A stretch of 64,000 nt of DNA from Legionella spiritensis (GCF_900186965.1 NZ_LT906457.1:2134501-2198500); one strand, 5' to 3'; positions 8,699 to 18,022 are shown, counted from the first letter of the stretch. Translations and numbers: made by a program. Notes: a model not told the origin generated them from the letters alone.

Positions 8699-9856
8699 AT
8701 GGAACTTGAGGCATTTCAATATACTAAAGACAAAGGATGGAGTCTGGAACGCTTCCCCGAACTCGATTCGGAACATACTCTGGTGCTGATATTCGCAGCT
8801 CCGGAGTTTATCTATGATACCAGTCCCATCAAGGAATTATCAGCCGCTTATAACCATTCAAAAATAATCGGCTGCTCCAGTGCCGGGGAAATTTTTAAAA
8901 ACACCATTGTCGATAAAAGTCTTTCCGTAGTCGTCGCCAAATTTCATCATACCGAGTTGAAAATTGCCAAGGCGGAAGTCAATGGCTCGCAGAACTCCAT
9001 CCAGGCCGGGCAATCCATAGCAGAACAACTGGAAGACCCGGATCTTCGCAGCATCTTCGTATTATCCGATGGTTTAAACGTGAATGGCTCCGAACTGGTA
9101 AAAGGCTTAAACACCGGCGTAAAAGATAACCTGATTATAACCGGAGGGTTAGCCGGAGACGGCAGTGATTTTAAGAAGACCTGGACTATTTTAAATGGCG
9201 ATCTCCTGAGTAATTATGTGGTCGCGATAGGTTTTTATGGTAACCGTCTTCATGTAGGACACGCCTCAAAAGGGGGCTGGGACATCTTTGGACCGGTTCG
9301 ACGAGTCACCCGTTCAGAAGCCAACGTGTTGTATGAACTGGATTATCAGCCCGCCTTACAGCTTTATAAAGAATACCTGGGCGATAAAGCAGCGGATCTC
9401 CCCTCTTCAGGATTGCTATATCCTTTGGCAATCAGTGAACCGAGCGCGAAAAAACCCTTCCAGCTGGTACGTACCATTCTTGCCGTTGATGAAAACAACC
9501 AGTCTTTAATCTTTGCCGGTGATATTCCAACGGGTTGTTACGCACAGCTAATGCGGGCTAATTTCGATCGCCTGATTGACAGTGCCAATGAAGCTGGAGA
9601 ACTGGCCAAAACACGCATGATTGACAAGCCCGGGGACATCAACAGACCTGTGCTGGCCATTGACATCAGTTGTGTAGGCAGGCGTTTGTTATTAGGCGAG
9701 CGAACCGAAGAGGAAATTGAATCAACCCTGGAGTCCTTACCGGAAGGAACGACACAAGTCGGATTTTATTCCTACGGGGAATTATCACCTTATACGGTCG
9801 GTAATTGCGAACTACATAATCAAACCATGACAATTACCACATTTTATGAGTCGTAA
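8699..9856 (+). CDS. nosP: FIST-domain sensor, probable nitric oxide-sensing protein NosP
   Basis: The protein has the FIST_N and FIST_C arrangement: a Gly/Ser-rich core (IIGCSSAGEI, ITGGLAGDG) and a C-terminal region ending in FYSYGELSPY. FIST proteins next to NahK-type kinases are known as NosP, haem proteins that bind nitric oxide and inhibit the kinase. In L. pneumophila NosP is encoded beside a kinase and a GGDEF-EAL protein, exactly as here. I chose ATG 8699 because GGGGAG lies 5 nt upstream; an in-frame ATG at 8681 precedes that site. This gives 385 residues. Haem binding is inferred from the family. Confidence 0.85.
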   Translation: MELEAFQYTKDKGWSLERFPELDSEHTLVLIFAAPEFIYDTSPIKELSAAYNHSKIIGCSSAGEIFKNTIVDKSLSVVVAKFHHTELKIAKAEVNGSQNSIQAGQSIAEQLEDPDLRSIFVLSDGLNVNGSELVKGLNTGVKDNLIITGGLAGDGSDFKKTWTILNGDLLSNYVVAIGFYGNRLHVGHASKGGWDIFGPVRRVTRSEANVLYELDYQPALQLYKEYLGDKAADLPSSGLLYPLAISEPSAKKPFQLVRTILAVDENNQSLIFAGDIPTGCYAQLMRANFDRLIDSANEAGELAKTRMIDKPGDINRPVLAIDISCVGRRLLLGERTEEEIESTLESLPEGTTQVGFYSYGELSPYTVGNCELHNQTMTITTFYES

Positions 9857-9893
9857 TAAATTGTTTATAAAGGAAAATAATTATAATTAAGTT

Positions 9894-11321
9894 ATGGACA
9901 TTCATAAATTATTAAAACGACAACTGGATAAGACACATTTATCACCGGATAAAATGCCCGATAATCCGGAAAACTGGGTTGATTTTTTGTCGCGGGTTAA
10001 TAAAGCCTACATCGAGGCGGAACAAGAGCGTTATTTACACGAACGCTCCATGGAAATTTCATCCCGGGAACTGTTGGGCTTGAATGAAAAACTGGAAAAA
10101 GCGCAACACCTTGCCCGCCTTGGCTATTGGTACTATGACGGTAAAACCGACTATGCTCTCTGGTCAAAAGAATTATTTACCATATTCCATCTCGACCCAT
10201 CCCAAAAACCACCGTCCTACCAGGAGTTTATGGAACTGGTTCATGAAAAAGACCGCTATGAGTTTGAAAAAGCGGTGCAGGACGCGTTAGAACACCATAT
10301 TGATTACGAATGTGAAATTCGCGTCAGAAATCCGGAAGGGACATACCGTTGGTATCGGACCATCGGGCAGTGCCAGGAAGGAGAAAAAGAGTTATCCGGC
10401 GTTATTATAGACATACATCAGGATAAGGAAGCCGAAGAAAAAATCAGGGAATTAAATCAGCGGCTCCTTGATACGGCCAGACGAGCCGGTATGGCCGAAG
10501 TAGCAGCCACCATTCTTCACAACATAGGAAATATTTTAAACAGCTCCAATGTCTCCGTCAGTTTATTAAAAAACAGCTACGCACAGCCTTATCATGAAAA
10601 ATTTATTAAAATCATAGAAATGCTGCATGAGCATTCCGACAACATCGTCGACTTTCTTGGCAAGGATCCCAAAGGGCAGCTGATTCCGAAATATCTGTCC
10701 GCCATATCTCAGGTCATCATCAAGGAACAACAGCAAAACAGCATTGAGGTAGATAATTTATTAAATGACATTCATCATATTAAAGAAATAGTGGCCATGC
10801 AGAAATCCGTAAGCGGCTTATCCAGCATGAATGAAAAAATATACGTCCCTGAAGTGATAGAAACAGCGATCAATATGTCCATGAGCTCCGCCAAGGATGA
10901 CGCTATTGAAATTACCCGTGAGTTTGAAGCATGCCCGCTTATAGAAGCGGACAAATCCAAATTGTTACAAATCCTGGTCAATTTGATTCAAAATGCCCGA
11001 GACGCGGTATTACTTGATTCTGAAGCGTTAATAAAGGAAATCAAGCTCATCATCAAAGATCAGAAACGACAAAACGTTCAAATCATCATCAGCGATAACG
11101 GGGTTGGTATCGCTCCGGACAATCTGGACAAGATTTTTTCCTTTGGTTTCACCACCAAGGAAAACGGCCATGGTTTTGGTTTGCACAGCGCTGCTTTATC
11201 AGCCCAGGAAATGGGGGGTTCCCTGCTCGCAAAAAGCCCGGGGACAGGGCAAGGATCCCGATTCATATTGACACTTCCCGTCAAGACACATGCCGGCAAA
11301 GAGGGGATATTCAATGAATGA
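9894..11321 (+). CDS. nahK: PAS-domain histidine kinase, NahK-like partner of NosP
   Basis: A soluble kinase of 475 residues with no membrane segment. A short coiled start is followed by a PAS domain (about residues 60-180). The phosphorylation box is atypical: AATILHNIGNILNS instead of HELRNPL. The HATPase domain has an N box in LIQNARDAV and G boxes in ISDNGVGI and GHGFGLHSAA. This phospho-box variant is usual in kinases beside FIST genes. It would pass phosphate to the receiver domain of the next gene, whose start it overlaps by 8 bp. NO-bound NosP is expected to inhibit it. Confidence 0.88.
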   Translation: MDIHKLLKRQLDKTHLSPDKMPDNPENWVDFLSRVNKAYIEAEQERYLHERSMEISSRELLGLNEKLEKAQHLARLGYWYYDGKTDYALWSKELFTIFHLDPSQKPPSYQEFMELVHEKDRYEFEKAVQDALEHHIDYECEIRVRNPEGTYRWYRTIGQCQEGEKELSGVIIDIHQDKEAEEKIRELNQRLLDTARRAGMAEVAATILHNIGNILNSSNVSVSLLKNSYAQPYHEKFIKIIEMLHEHSDNIVDFLGKDPKGQLIPKYLSAISQVIIKEQQQNSIEVDNLLNDIHHIKEIVAMQKSVSGLSSMNEKIYVPEVIETAINMSMSSAKDDAIEITREFEACPLIEADKSKLLQILVNLIQNARDAVLLDSEALIKEIKLIIKDQKRQNVQIIISDNGVGIAPDNLDKIFSFGFTTKENGHGFGLHSAALSAQEMGGSLLAKSPGTGQGSRFILTLPVKTHAGKEGIFNE

Positions 11322-13557
11322 CATTCAACTGCGCATCATGATCATCGATGACAATCCGGCCATTCACCGGGATTTTATCAAGGTATTGACAACCTCAAAC
11401 CCCATCACTGAATTATCGGAACTGGATCAGCAACTCTTTGGCGACGATATCACCCTAAATAATAAAACCCAGGACAATTCCGAGTATTCCTTGCCGGAGT
11501 TTATATTCGAAACCGCGTCCCAGGGCCGTGAAGGGGTTGAAAAAATCAAGTCTGCTCTGCAGGCGGGACAGCATTATGCGCTGGCTTTTGTAGACGTCCG
11601 TATGCCGCCCGGCTGGGATGGCATAGAAACCATAAAACGCATGTGGGAAGTAGATCCGGATATTCAGGTTGTCATCTGTACCGCCTATTCGGATTATTCC
11701 TGGGAAGAAACCGTTAGAAAACTAGGCATGGGCGATAATTATCTTATTCTGAAAAAACCGTTTGATACCGTAGCAGTCAGACAACTGGCCTGTGCCTTAA
11801 CGAGAAAATGGCTTCTGGCCAAGGATTCCAAACACCATACGGAAATTCTACAGCAAACGGTTGATGAGCGTACGGAATCCCTGCAGCAATCGCTCTCTTT
11901 ACTAAGATCAACGATTGAATCGTCGGCGGACGGCATCCTGGTTCTTGATCTGGACAACATTATTATTGACTGCAACTCCAAATTCCTGACCATGTGGCCT
12001 ATTGACGACTCCATGGTGAAAGAAAAAAACGGCCAGGAACTCATGGACTATATTCTTGATAAGATATTGAAACCCAGCCAGTTTCTCTCCCATATCACGC
12101 ATTTCAAGGAACATATTGAGGAAACCAATCAATTTCTGACAAAACTTAAGAACGGCAAGATTTTCGAATGCTATTCACAACCGCATTATTTAAATGACAA
12201 CATCATTGGCCGTGTCTGGAGTTTTCGCGATGTGACGGAGCGCGCCAATCTTGAAAGGAAACTGGAATATCAGGCTTCTCATGACATGCTGACCGGTCTA
12301 CCCAACCGGGTTCTCCTGACCGACAGAATAGAGAACAATATGCAATATGCCCTTCGGCATAAACAGCGATTCGGTATTTTATTTTTTGATTTGGATAGAT
12401 TCAAATTAGTCAACGACAGTTTAAGTCATGCCATAGGCGATGAGTTACTGCGTATGATAGCCAAACGCCTGCTGGGATTAGTCCGCAAGGAAGACACCCT
12501 GGCCAGGTTGGGTGGCGATGAATTTGTCATGATTGTACCGGAGCTGGCCGATAGCAACAGTATTGTCAATGTGGCTACCCGGGTGCTGCAATCGTTCAGA
12601 CATCCTTTCAGGGTGGCCAAACGGGAAATTCTCATCACCCCCAGCATCGGCATAAGCGTTTTTCCCTCTGACGGCAAAAACGTGGATAAATTATTAAAAA
12701 ATGCCGATCTGGCCATGTATCAGGCGAAAGAACAAGGGGGCAATCAATTCCAATTTTATACCAGGCAATTAAATGAACACGCCGACAAACAGTTCAAACA
12801 GGAAGCCGAATTACGTCGGGCTATAGAGAAAGAGGAATTTATCTTATATTACCAACCGCAACTGGATATTGAAAACCATATTTTATTATCCGTCGAAGCG
12901 TTGATACGCTGGAAACACCCGAAAAAAGGATTATTACTCCCTTTGGATTTCATTCCCGCGGCGGAAGAATCCGGTTTGATTATTCGTATAGGGGAGTGGG
13001 TCATACGGGAAGCCTGCCGACAACTGCTAACCTGGAAAAAGAAAAAATTACCGTTGGTACCGATAGCGGTGAATGTCGCGACCCAGCAGTTGAAACAAGC
13101 CAATTTTGCCGGCATGCTCAAGGACATATTGGAGGAATACAAGATTAAGCCCGAGCTGATTGAGCTGGAAATCACGGAAAACGTGGTGATCACTAATCGG
13201 GATATTATTAGAGTGATCAACCAGTTACAGGAAATTGGCGTTAAAATAGTCCTGGATGATTTCGGAACGGGCAATTCCAGCTTGAATTATTTAAAACAAC
13301 TGCATATAGACCGCTTGAAAATAGATCAATCTTTCGTCCAGAATATTTCGACTTCACGCAGTGATGAAGTCATTATTGAAGCTATTATTGCCATGGCGCG
13401 AAGTTTTAATTTCAAAGTGGTTGCGGAAGGTGTGGAAACGCAAAAACAAATGAATTTTTTGAAAAAGCAAAATTGTGATGAAGTGCAGGGCTATCTATTC
13501 AGTAAACCAGTAACACCGGATTTAATTGAAACATACTTGGAAAAACGACCCATATGA
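11314..13557 (+). CDS. Receiver-PAS-GGDEF-EAL bifunctional cyclic-di-GMP enzyme
   Basis: A 747-residue response regulator. The receiver domain has Asp94 in FVDVRMPPGWDG. A PAS domain follows (about residues 195-310). The cyclase domain has an intact GGDEF preceded by RKED five residues upstream, which fits the RxxD inhibitory site. The phosphodiesterase domain has intact VEALIRW and DDFGTG motifs. Both activities are thus possible, as reported for the L. pneumophila homologue next to NosP/NahK. GAGGGG lies before ATG 11314. The gene overlaps the kinase gene by 8 bp and is part of the same operon. Confidence 0.92.
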   Translation: MNDIQLRIMIIDDNPAIHRDFIKVLTTSNPITELSELDQQLFGDDITLNNKTQDNSEYSLPEFIFETASQGREGVEKIKSALQAGQHYALAFVDVRMPPGWDGIETIKRMWEVDPDIQVVICTAYSDYSWEETVRKLGMGDNYLILKKPFDTVAVRQLACALTRKWLLAKDSKHHTEILQQTVDERTESLQQSLSLLRSTIESSADGILVLDLDNIIIDCNSKFLTMWPIDDSMVKEKNGQELMDYILDKILKPSQFLSHITHFKEHIEETNQFLTKLKNGKIFECYSQPHYLNDNIIGRVWSFRDVTERANLERKLEYQASHDMLTGLPNRVLLTDRIENNMQYALRHKQRFGILFFDLDRFKLVNDSLSHAIGDELLRMIAKRLLGLVRKEDTLARLGGDEFVMIVPELADSNSIVNVATRVLQSFRHPFRVAKREILITPSIGISVFPSDGKNVDKLLKNADLAMYQAKEQGGNQFQFYTRQLNEHADKQFKQEAELRRAIEKEEFILYYQPQLDIENHILLSVEALIRWKHPKKGLLLPLDFIPAAEESGLIIRIGEWVIREACRQLLTWKKKKLPLVPIAVNVATQQLKQANFAGMLKDILEEYKIKPELIELEITENVVITNRDIIRVINQLQEIGVKIVLDDFGTGNSSLNYLKQLHIDRLKIDQSFVQNISTSRSDEVIIEAIIAMARSFNFKVVAEGVETQKQMNFLKKQNCDEVQGYLFSKPVTPDLIETYLEKRPI

Positions 13558-13567
13558 GGCTGCGATT

Positions 13568-13840
13568 ATGAAAGAAAACCATTTCGGATACAAAATAACG
13601 GCTGATAATACATCGAGCCTGGTATGCACCTACGCTGAAATTGAAGAAGATAAAATGCTCGATTTGTTAAAGGATATTAAACGTGAAAACAAGGATGGAA
13701 TCTACTGGATTTTCAAACAGATTGATGATCAACCCAAAGAACAGCTTTGCATCATCGACTGCAAACATCAAAGAATTTATTATCATTATTCAGGCGAAGT
13801 CGATGATATCGATGACGCCATCAGGAAATTAACGAAATAA
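13568..13840 (+). CDS. Small acidic protein, last gene of the NosP operon
   Basis: Ninety residues starting MKENHFGYKITADN, beginning 10 bp after the GGDEF-EAL stop, so very likely co-transcribed. It is soluble, acidic, and predicted mixed alpha/beta from the alternation IYWIFKQI and LCIIDCKHQRIYYHY. I do not recognise a family. The position suggests an accessory to cyclic-di-GMP or NO signalling, but that is only context. An in-frame ATG at 13526 exists but would overlap the upstream gene by 32 bp. Confidence 0.7.
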   Translation: MKENHFGYKITADNTSSLVCTYAEIEEDKMLDLLKDIKRENKDGIYWIFKQIDDQPKEQLCIIDCKHQRIYYHYSGEVDDIDDAIRKLTK

Positions 13841-13876
13841 AATTCAGGGTGGCCATAGTCGGACGCCTTGTCCGGC

Positions 13877-14539
13877 TTACGCTTTCTTTATGTTGTCAGG
13901 CGTGTCCTGACAGGCTTTGTTATAAAAATCAACCCGGAATCCTTTGGGATAGCAAAGTCTCATTTGCCCGGAAAATCCGGAAAAATCGACAACATGACCG
14001 CCGACGTTTTTTGTCCGGTCAACAAAATGAAAATGAAACCCGGGGCTTTTTATACCACCGAAACAAGCCGGCGCAAACCAGCCGACGGCAACGCCATCCA
14101 CCGAGCTGTGAGGAAAATGAATGGCTTCCTCAATGATTGTTTCTATAGACGGGTAAGGTTTTTTCTGTTTTTTGGTGCTGGTCAGTGTGATGTGCTCAAA
14201 CATGCCCTGAAGTTCAATAGCAACCAGTCTTTGTGCAAAATCGCACAAACGAAGGACATTGTTTTTAAAATCGTCATACGCCCGCTTTTCCAGAATGATC
14301 CTGTCATCCTCGTTAAAGTGACACACTGCAGCCCAGGCCAGTTTTGAGGCCATCGTCGCCGGTGTACATCGCCCGTCGACGCAATGATAAAAATGATCCC
14401 CGAAAGCGACCAACTCCCCCTCAAGGGCATCAAATGTACCAAGTCCAAACCCGCCATACGGTTTTAACTCTTCCAGAGTAATACCGCCTTCATACTGACC
14501 GTGATAAACCGAATCATAAGTGGAATATTGATACATCAT
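13877..14539 (-). CDS. budA: Alpha-acetolactate decarboxylase
   Basis: The enzyme decarboxylates acetolactate to acetoin, diverting pyruvate to a neutral product. Diagnostic segments are YQYSTYDSVYHGQYEGGITLEEL near the start, YGGFGLGTFDALEGELVA, and the zinc-site histidines in PGFHFHFVDRTKNVGGHV. The 220 residues are slightly short for the family but include all of these. No signal peptide is seen. No acetolactate synthase or acetoin dehydrogenase gene is adjacent. A nucleoside hydrolase gene lies upstream on the same strand with a 63-bp gap, so the two might share a transcript. Confidence 0.92.
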   Translation of the reverse strand: MMYQYSTYDSVYHGQYEGGITLEELKPYGGFGLGTFDALEGELVAFGDHFYHCVDGRCTPATMASKLAWAAVCHFNEDDRIILEKRAYDDFKNNVLRLCDFAQRLVAIELQGMFEHITLTSTKKQKKPYPSIETIIEEAIHFPHSSVDGVAVGWFAPACFGGIKSPGFHFHFVDRTKNVGGHVVDFSGFSGQMRLCYPKGFRVDFYNKACQDTPDNIKKA

Positions 14540-14602
14540 GTTACATGACCAAACCAGGTTCTGCGCACCGAATTATGCCCGGAAGGATGGTACCAGAAGC
14601 GC

Positions 14603-15643
14603 TCAGACTTTTCCAACCGGTTGATTAAGATAACGCAACAGGAGCCGTTCAAACGCCGGTTTGTCGACGGTATCCGCCACCCGGACATCATAACCATGAC
14701 GGTTATCAACCACGGTTGCTCCAGACCGGCTTTCCGGGGCAAGCAACACACTGATCCGTCGAGTTTTAAAAGTAGCTATGGATTCATCACTGGCAATCAC
14801 TGCCGCAAGTGGATCCCAGAAAAACCAGCTATTATCACGAATCATCGACATACCGTTATGAAGCAGCGCAAATACATAATCAGTCCCGGGCGCGGGACGC
14901 ATGGCTTTGATCGCATGGTAAAACGCCATATCGACCGGGATTTGATTTGTAGTATCCAGTGAGATCAATACCACAGGAATATTCCTGCTCAGTACCATCC
15001 TGGCAGCATGGGGATCCAGATAAAAATTCCATTCGGCCGCTTCGTTGTGAATATCAGGAGCCACTTCTGGGATGTTTCCGGGTACATCGATTGCTCCGCC
15101 CATGATATAAATGATCCGGATTTTCTTTTTTATCTCAGGGTCTTTTTGCAACACCTGAGCCAGATTGGTCAAGGGGCCTATCGCCAGAATGGTCACGGGT
15201 TCGGGAGAGTTCCTCAGGGTATGAATCATTAAATCCACGGCATTGTGTCGCGACTTTACCCGAACTTCTGGCAACAATTGGGCCGTATGAGCGAGCGTAT
15301 CCGATTCTTCCAGTACGAAATCGGGAAAACGATGCGAGGCTATCAAAGGCTTTTCCTGGCCGCAAGCCACCGGTATATTCGCTTGTCCCATTTTTTGCAG
15401 CAAACCCAGTGTGTTGGCCAAAGCCGGACGGCAATGCGCATTGCCATCGGCCGCGATGGTAACCGCTTTGACAACAATGTCCGGCCGCTGCAATACATAC
15501 AGGATAGCCACTATATCATCGACTCCGACGTCGGTATCAATAATAAAAGGTCTGGGAGCGGCGGTAACGCCGGGTATAACGCCAAACGATAACAAAGCGC
15601 ACAACATGAGCCCGTGAACTGCGGATTTTATTGATGACAACAT
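14603..15643 (-). CDS. Exported inosine/uridine-type nucleoside hydrolase
   Basis: The protein cleaves the N-glycosidic bond of nucleosides. The calcium-binding signature appears as DTDVGVDD (usually DTDPGxDD), and the downstream blocks ILAIGPLTNLAQ and IIYIMGGA are typical. An N-terminal hydrophobic stretch with a cleavage site near VTAA predicts export to the periplasm or beyond, so it would act on nucleosides outside the cytoplasm, a plausible scavenging role in a host or biofilm. It has 346 residues, close to the family length. The gene is followed by budA. Confidence 0.9.
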   Translation of the reverse strand: MLSSIKSAVHGLMLCALLSFGVIPGVTAAPRPFIIDTDVGVDDIVAILYVLQRPDIVVKAVTIAADGNAHCRPALANTLGLLQKMGQANIPVACGQEKPLIASHRFPDFVLEESDTLAHTAQLLPEVRVKSRHNAVDLMIHTLRNSPEPVTILAIGPLTNLAQVLQKDPEIKKKIRIIYIMGGAIDVPGNIPEVAPDIHNEAAEWNFYLDPHAARMVLSRNIPVVLISLDTTNQIPVDMAFYHAIKAMRPAPGTDYVFALLHNGMSMIRDNSWFFWDPLAAVIASDESIATFKTRRISVLLAPESRSGATVVDNRHGYDVRVADTVDKPAFERLLLRYLNQPVGKV

Positions 15644-15935
15644 ACCGGATAAACACCTTAATGTTTAGGTTCCGGGCATAATCCTTAAACATTATCACAT
15701 AGTCAACCGATAACTTGTTTCTCCCGAAATATTCTCCTGCGGCGATAAAACCCTGGCCGACCGGTTAGACGATTTGGCCTGGTTTCATCATGGTAAAGCG
15801 TGTCCCAACAATGTGCCTGCGTTTTGGTGATTTTTTATTAGGGGGTGTTTACAACCCACCCCCAGGTTCCGTGTACCAAATTCTTTTCCGAGCGAAAGCG
15901 AGGGATTATTGTTGTACAACTATGAATAGCTCCCT

Positions 15936-16058
15936 GTAGCCCGTCATGAAGGCAAAGCCGTAATGCGGGAAACGGTTCATTTAGGCGCTCACCGGTTCAC
16001 ATGGGACCATATTGGAGCTGAAACCCGCAATACGGCCACAGGCCTCCTTACGGGCTAC
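15936..16058. repeat. Dispersed palindromic repeat, full single copy
   Basis: It runs from GTAGCCCGTCATGAAGGCAA to CCTTACGGGCTAC and contains the central GGCGCTCACC spacer, so it is a full-length copy of the array unit in opposite orientation to the units at 43699-44834. GGTTCCGTGTACCAAATTC upstream at 15866 recurs near other copies. Confidence 0.85.
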
Positions 16059-16185
16059 GGTTCTTTTACAAAAAAGGGTGCCAAATACCATTTGGGTTCA
16101 CAAAGCCTGGTGTCAAGACTGTTTTTTTATTTCTTTTCTGATAACCTTACAGGGCATAAGGTATATTCTTTCCCAATCCGCAATC

Positions 16186-16338
16186 TGTGGATATTTTTTT
16201 TAAGCACCCCGTGTTTTTTTCAATGATTCTATTCGTTTCAGCGAGATAATCCAGCACTGGCCTGACTTTCAAGGTTATTTTCCAAATCAGGAATAAAAGC
16301 CGGTTATCCACAAATTCTGTGGATAAGCTTGTGCATAC
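16186..16338. promoter_or_regulatory. Cluster of DnaA-box-like sites
   Basis: TTATCCACA (16304-16312) and TGTGGATAA (16318-16326) are two perfect DnaA boxes facing each other, 5 bp apart. TGTGCATAC (16330-16338) and TGTGGATAT (16186-16194) each differ by one base from the consensus. An AT-rich tract lies just left. No replication gene is nearby. Confidence 0.55.
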
Positions 16339-16444
16339 GCTGTCAATCCCATTGATTTGTCTGGGAGTTTCAGGAGTGTTCACGAGTCGTTCAGGGTGAC
16401 TCCCTGTCTCAGGGTTTGAACGGACAAATGGATTGTCCGATTAT

Positions 16445-17806
16445 TTACATACCGCACTCCCCAGGGTATGCATGCGACATAATCATGTAGCAAAGTTCCA
16501 GGGGTAGTTTTGCTAGATTGGTGTTTTGATCTTTGTTACCTTTAAAAAACATTATTCTCTGGTCGAGTAGAAATTGGCCATAGGTCATGAGGGTGCTGAA
16601 CTCATCAGTGAGGCCTTCCTCTATTGTTTTGCCATCGTTTAAGATTTTAGTCAATGGATGGTCGGAGTTATTTTTCAATTGGCGGATAAGTTTGACGCTG
16701 GTGACCGGCTTGGAATTAATGTCCGTTAAGCGGGCAATAATCTTATCTTTACAATCGGTGTTGTCAAGCAGTGACAAGGTATCTTCTGTAAAGGACAATC
16801 CGGCAAGCAGATCGTCCCAGATGACATTCAGTAATTCGAGAGCAATACTTTTCAGGTCTTCTTCGAGAGCAATACTTTGCAGGTCTTCCTTGTACATGCC
16901 TGCAAGGCTGGTTTTTGCTTCCTTATCCCCCAATCGAACTGCCATTTCATAAAGCCTGATGGCCGCCGGATAATTAACGGCACCACCCAGACCATGCTGG
17001 TACATGATGGCGCGTTGGGTCATGGCGGAAGCACTCCCCAATTTAATCGCCCGCTCGTAGAGTTCAATGGCATTCTCATAATTTTGGTCACCACCCTGGC
17101 CAACCACGTGCATGAAGGCGCGGTTCTGCATCGCATCAACACACCCCAGTTCAATTGCCTGCTCGTAGAGTGCAATGGCCTCCTCATAATTAACGGCACC
17201 ACCCTGGCCATTATGATACATGGAGGCGCGTTGGGTCATGGCGGAAGCATACCCCAATTTAATCGCCCGCTCGTAGAGTTCAATGGCTTTCTCAAAATTT
17301 TGTTCGTCACCCAGGCCAGTTTTATACATACCGGCGCGGTTGCACATCGCGTCAATAGACCCCAGTCCAATCGCCTTCTCGTAGAGTGCAATGGCCTCCT
17401 CATAATTAACGGCACCACCCTGGCCAATCTGATACAGGAAGGCACGGTTGTTCATGGCGGCAGGGTAGTCAAGTTCGATGGCTTTGTCATACCAGGCCAT
17501 CGCTTTGTTGTAATCGACCGGCCCTCCCACACCGAGATGATGCATCATGCCACGAAGCGTCATGGCCTTGGCGCAGTTGTCTTTAATGCCTTTTTCGCAT
17601 CGATGTATGAGGTTTCCAGCTGCTTTCTGAATAGTCTGGGATTCCGTGGTGTCAGGCTTGATTCTGGATAAATTGACGATTGATATCCAGAGAAAGGAGT
17701 AGGTGTAATCCCCTTCGAACATTTGTTGTGAAATCAGTTCAAACAGTTCACTGTTAGAGTGCGATTGTATATCCAGTCTGGTTTTTTCTCGTTTTGTATA
17801 GGGCAT
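16445..17806 (-). CDS. Sel1-repeat protein with F-box-like C terminus, candidate effector
   Basis: From ATG 17806 (GGAG 6 nt upstream) the protein has 453 residues; an ATG at 17821 is the alternative. About residues 80-305 hold six Sel1-like repeats of 36 residues with the pattern NYxxAIxLYExAIxLGxxxAMxxRAxMY. Two alternating types form a 72-residue super-repeat. A nine-residue tandem duplication (DLQSIALEE / DLKSIALEL) follows. The last ~20 residues, LAKLPLELCYMIMSHAYP, look like an F-box helix. There is no signal peptide. Sel1 proteins are frequent Dot/Icm effectors in Legionella (e.g. LpnE, EnhC); that role here is inferred. Confidence 0.85.
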   Translation of the reverse strand: MPYTKREKTRLDIQSHSNSELFELISQQMFEGDYTYSFLWISIVNLSRIKPDTTESQTIQKAAGNLIHRCEKGIKDNCAKAMTLRGMMHHLGVGGPVDYNKAMAWYDKAIELDYPAAMNNRAFLYQIGQGGAVNYEEAIALYEKAIGLGSIDAMCNRAGMYKTGLGDEQNFEKAIELYERAIKLGYASAMTQRASMYHNGQGGAVNYEEAIALYEQAIELGCVDAMQNRAFMHVVGQGGDQNYENAIELYERAIKLGSASAMTQRAIMYQHGLGGAVNYPAAIRLYEMAVRLGDKEAKTSLAGMYKEDLQSIALEEDLKSIALELLNVIWDDLLAGLSFTEDTLSLLDNTDCKDKIIARLTDINSKPVTSVKLIRQLKNNSDHPLTKILNDGKTIEEGLTDEFSTLMTYGQFLLDQRIMFFKGNKDQNTNLAKLPLELCYMIMSHAYPGECGM

Positions 17807-18022
17807 TGCTAACTCCGTCAATGGGTTGTCTGGCCGCTCAATAAAGCCGCGCTAAAAATTGGCTTTATTTTATACAACTTGGATTAAGGTTTTCTTAAAT
17901 TAATATTTTTGGCTGCGTTGCAAAAATACCGATTATTCTATGATGGCCATTTTTTATAGGGCAATAAATGTCTAATAATCCAATAGATTTCAAATAATGA
18001 AGTGGGGCATGATCAAGAAACT

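Larger units (their letters stand above)
15644..16444. other. 801-bp non-coding stretch
   Basis: No convincing gene is seen here. The stretch holds a palindromic repeat copy at 15936-16058, an AT-rich part at about 16110-16220, and four DnaA-box-like sites at 16186-16338. The two genes beside it both read on the minus strand, so the promoter of the nucleoside hydrolase lies at its left end. Confidence 0.7.

Noticed and set aside
10495-10545. Kinase at 9894 judged inactive because HELRNPL is absent
   Set aside because: The HNIGN-type phospho-box is usual in FIST-associated kinases, and the ATPase motifs are complete.
13858-13912. Two short hairpins at the junction of the NosP operon and budA as a definite terminator
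   Set aside because: Stems are 5-7 bp without a T-run, and part lies within the budA coding end.
16877-17671. 264-residue open frame on the plus strand
   Set aside because: It is the antisense shadow of the Sel1-repeat gene; its apparent repeats only mirror the repeats of the real gene.
17904-17928. Insertion-sequence end (TATTTTTG...CAAAAATA)
   Set aside because: Only 8-bp arms, no partner end, no transposase and no target duplication found.
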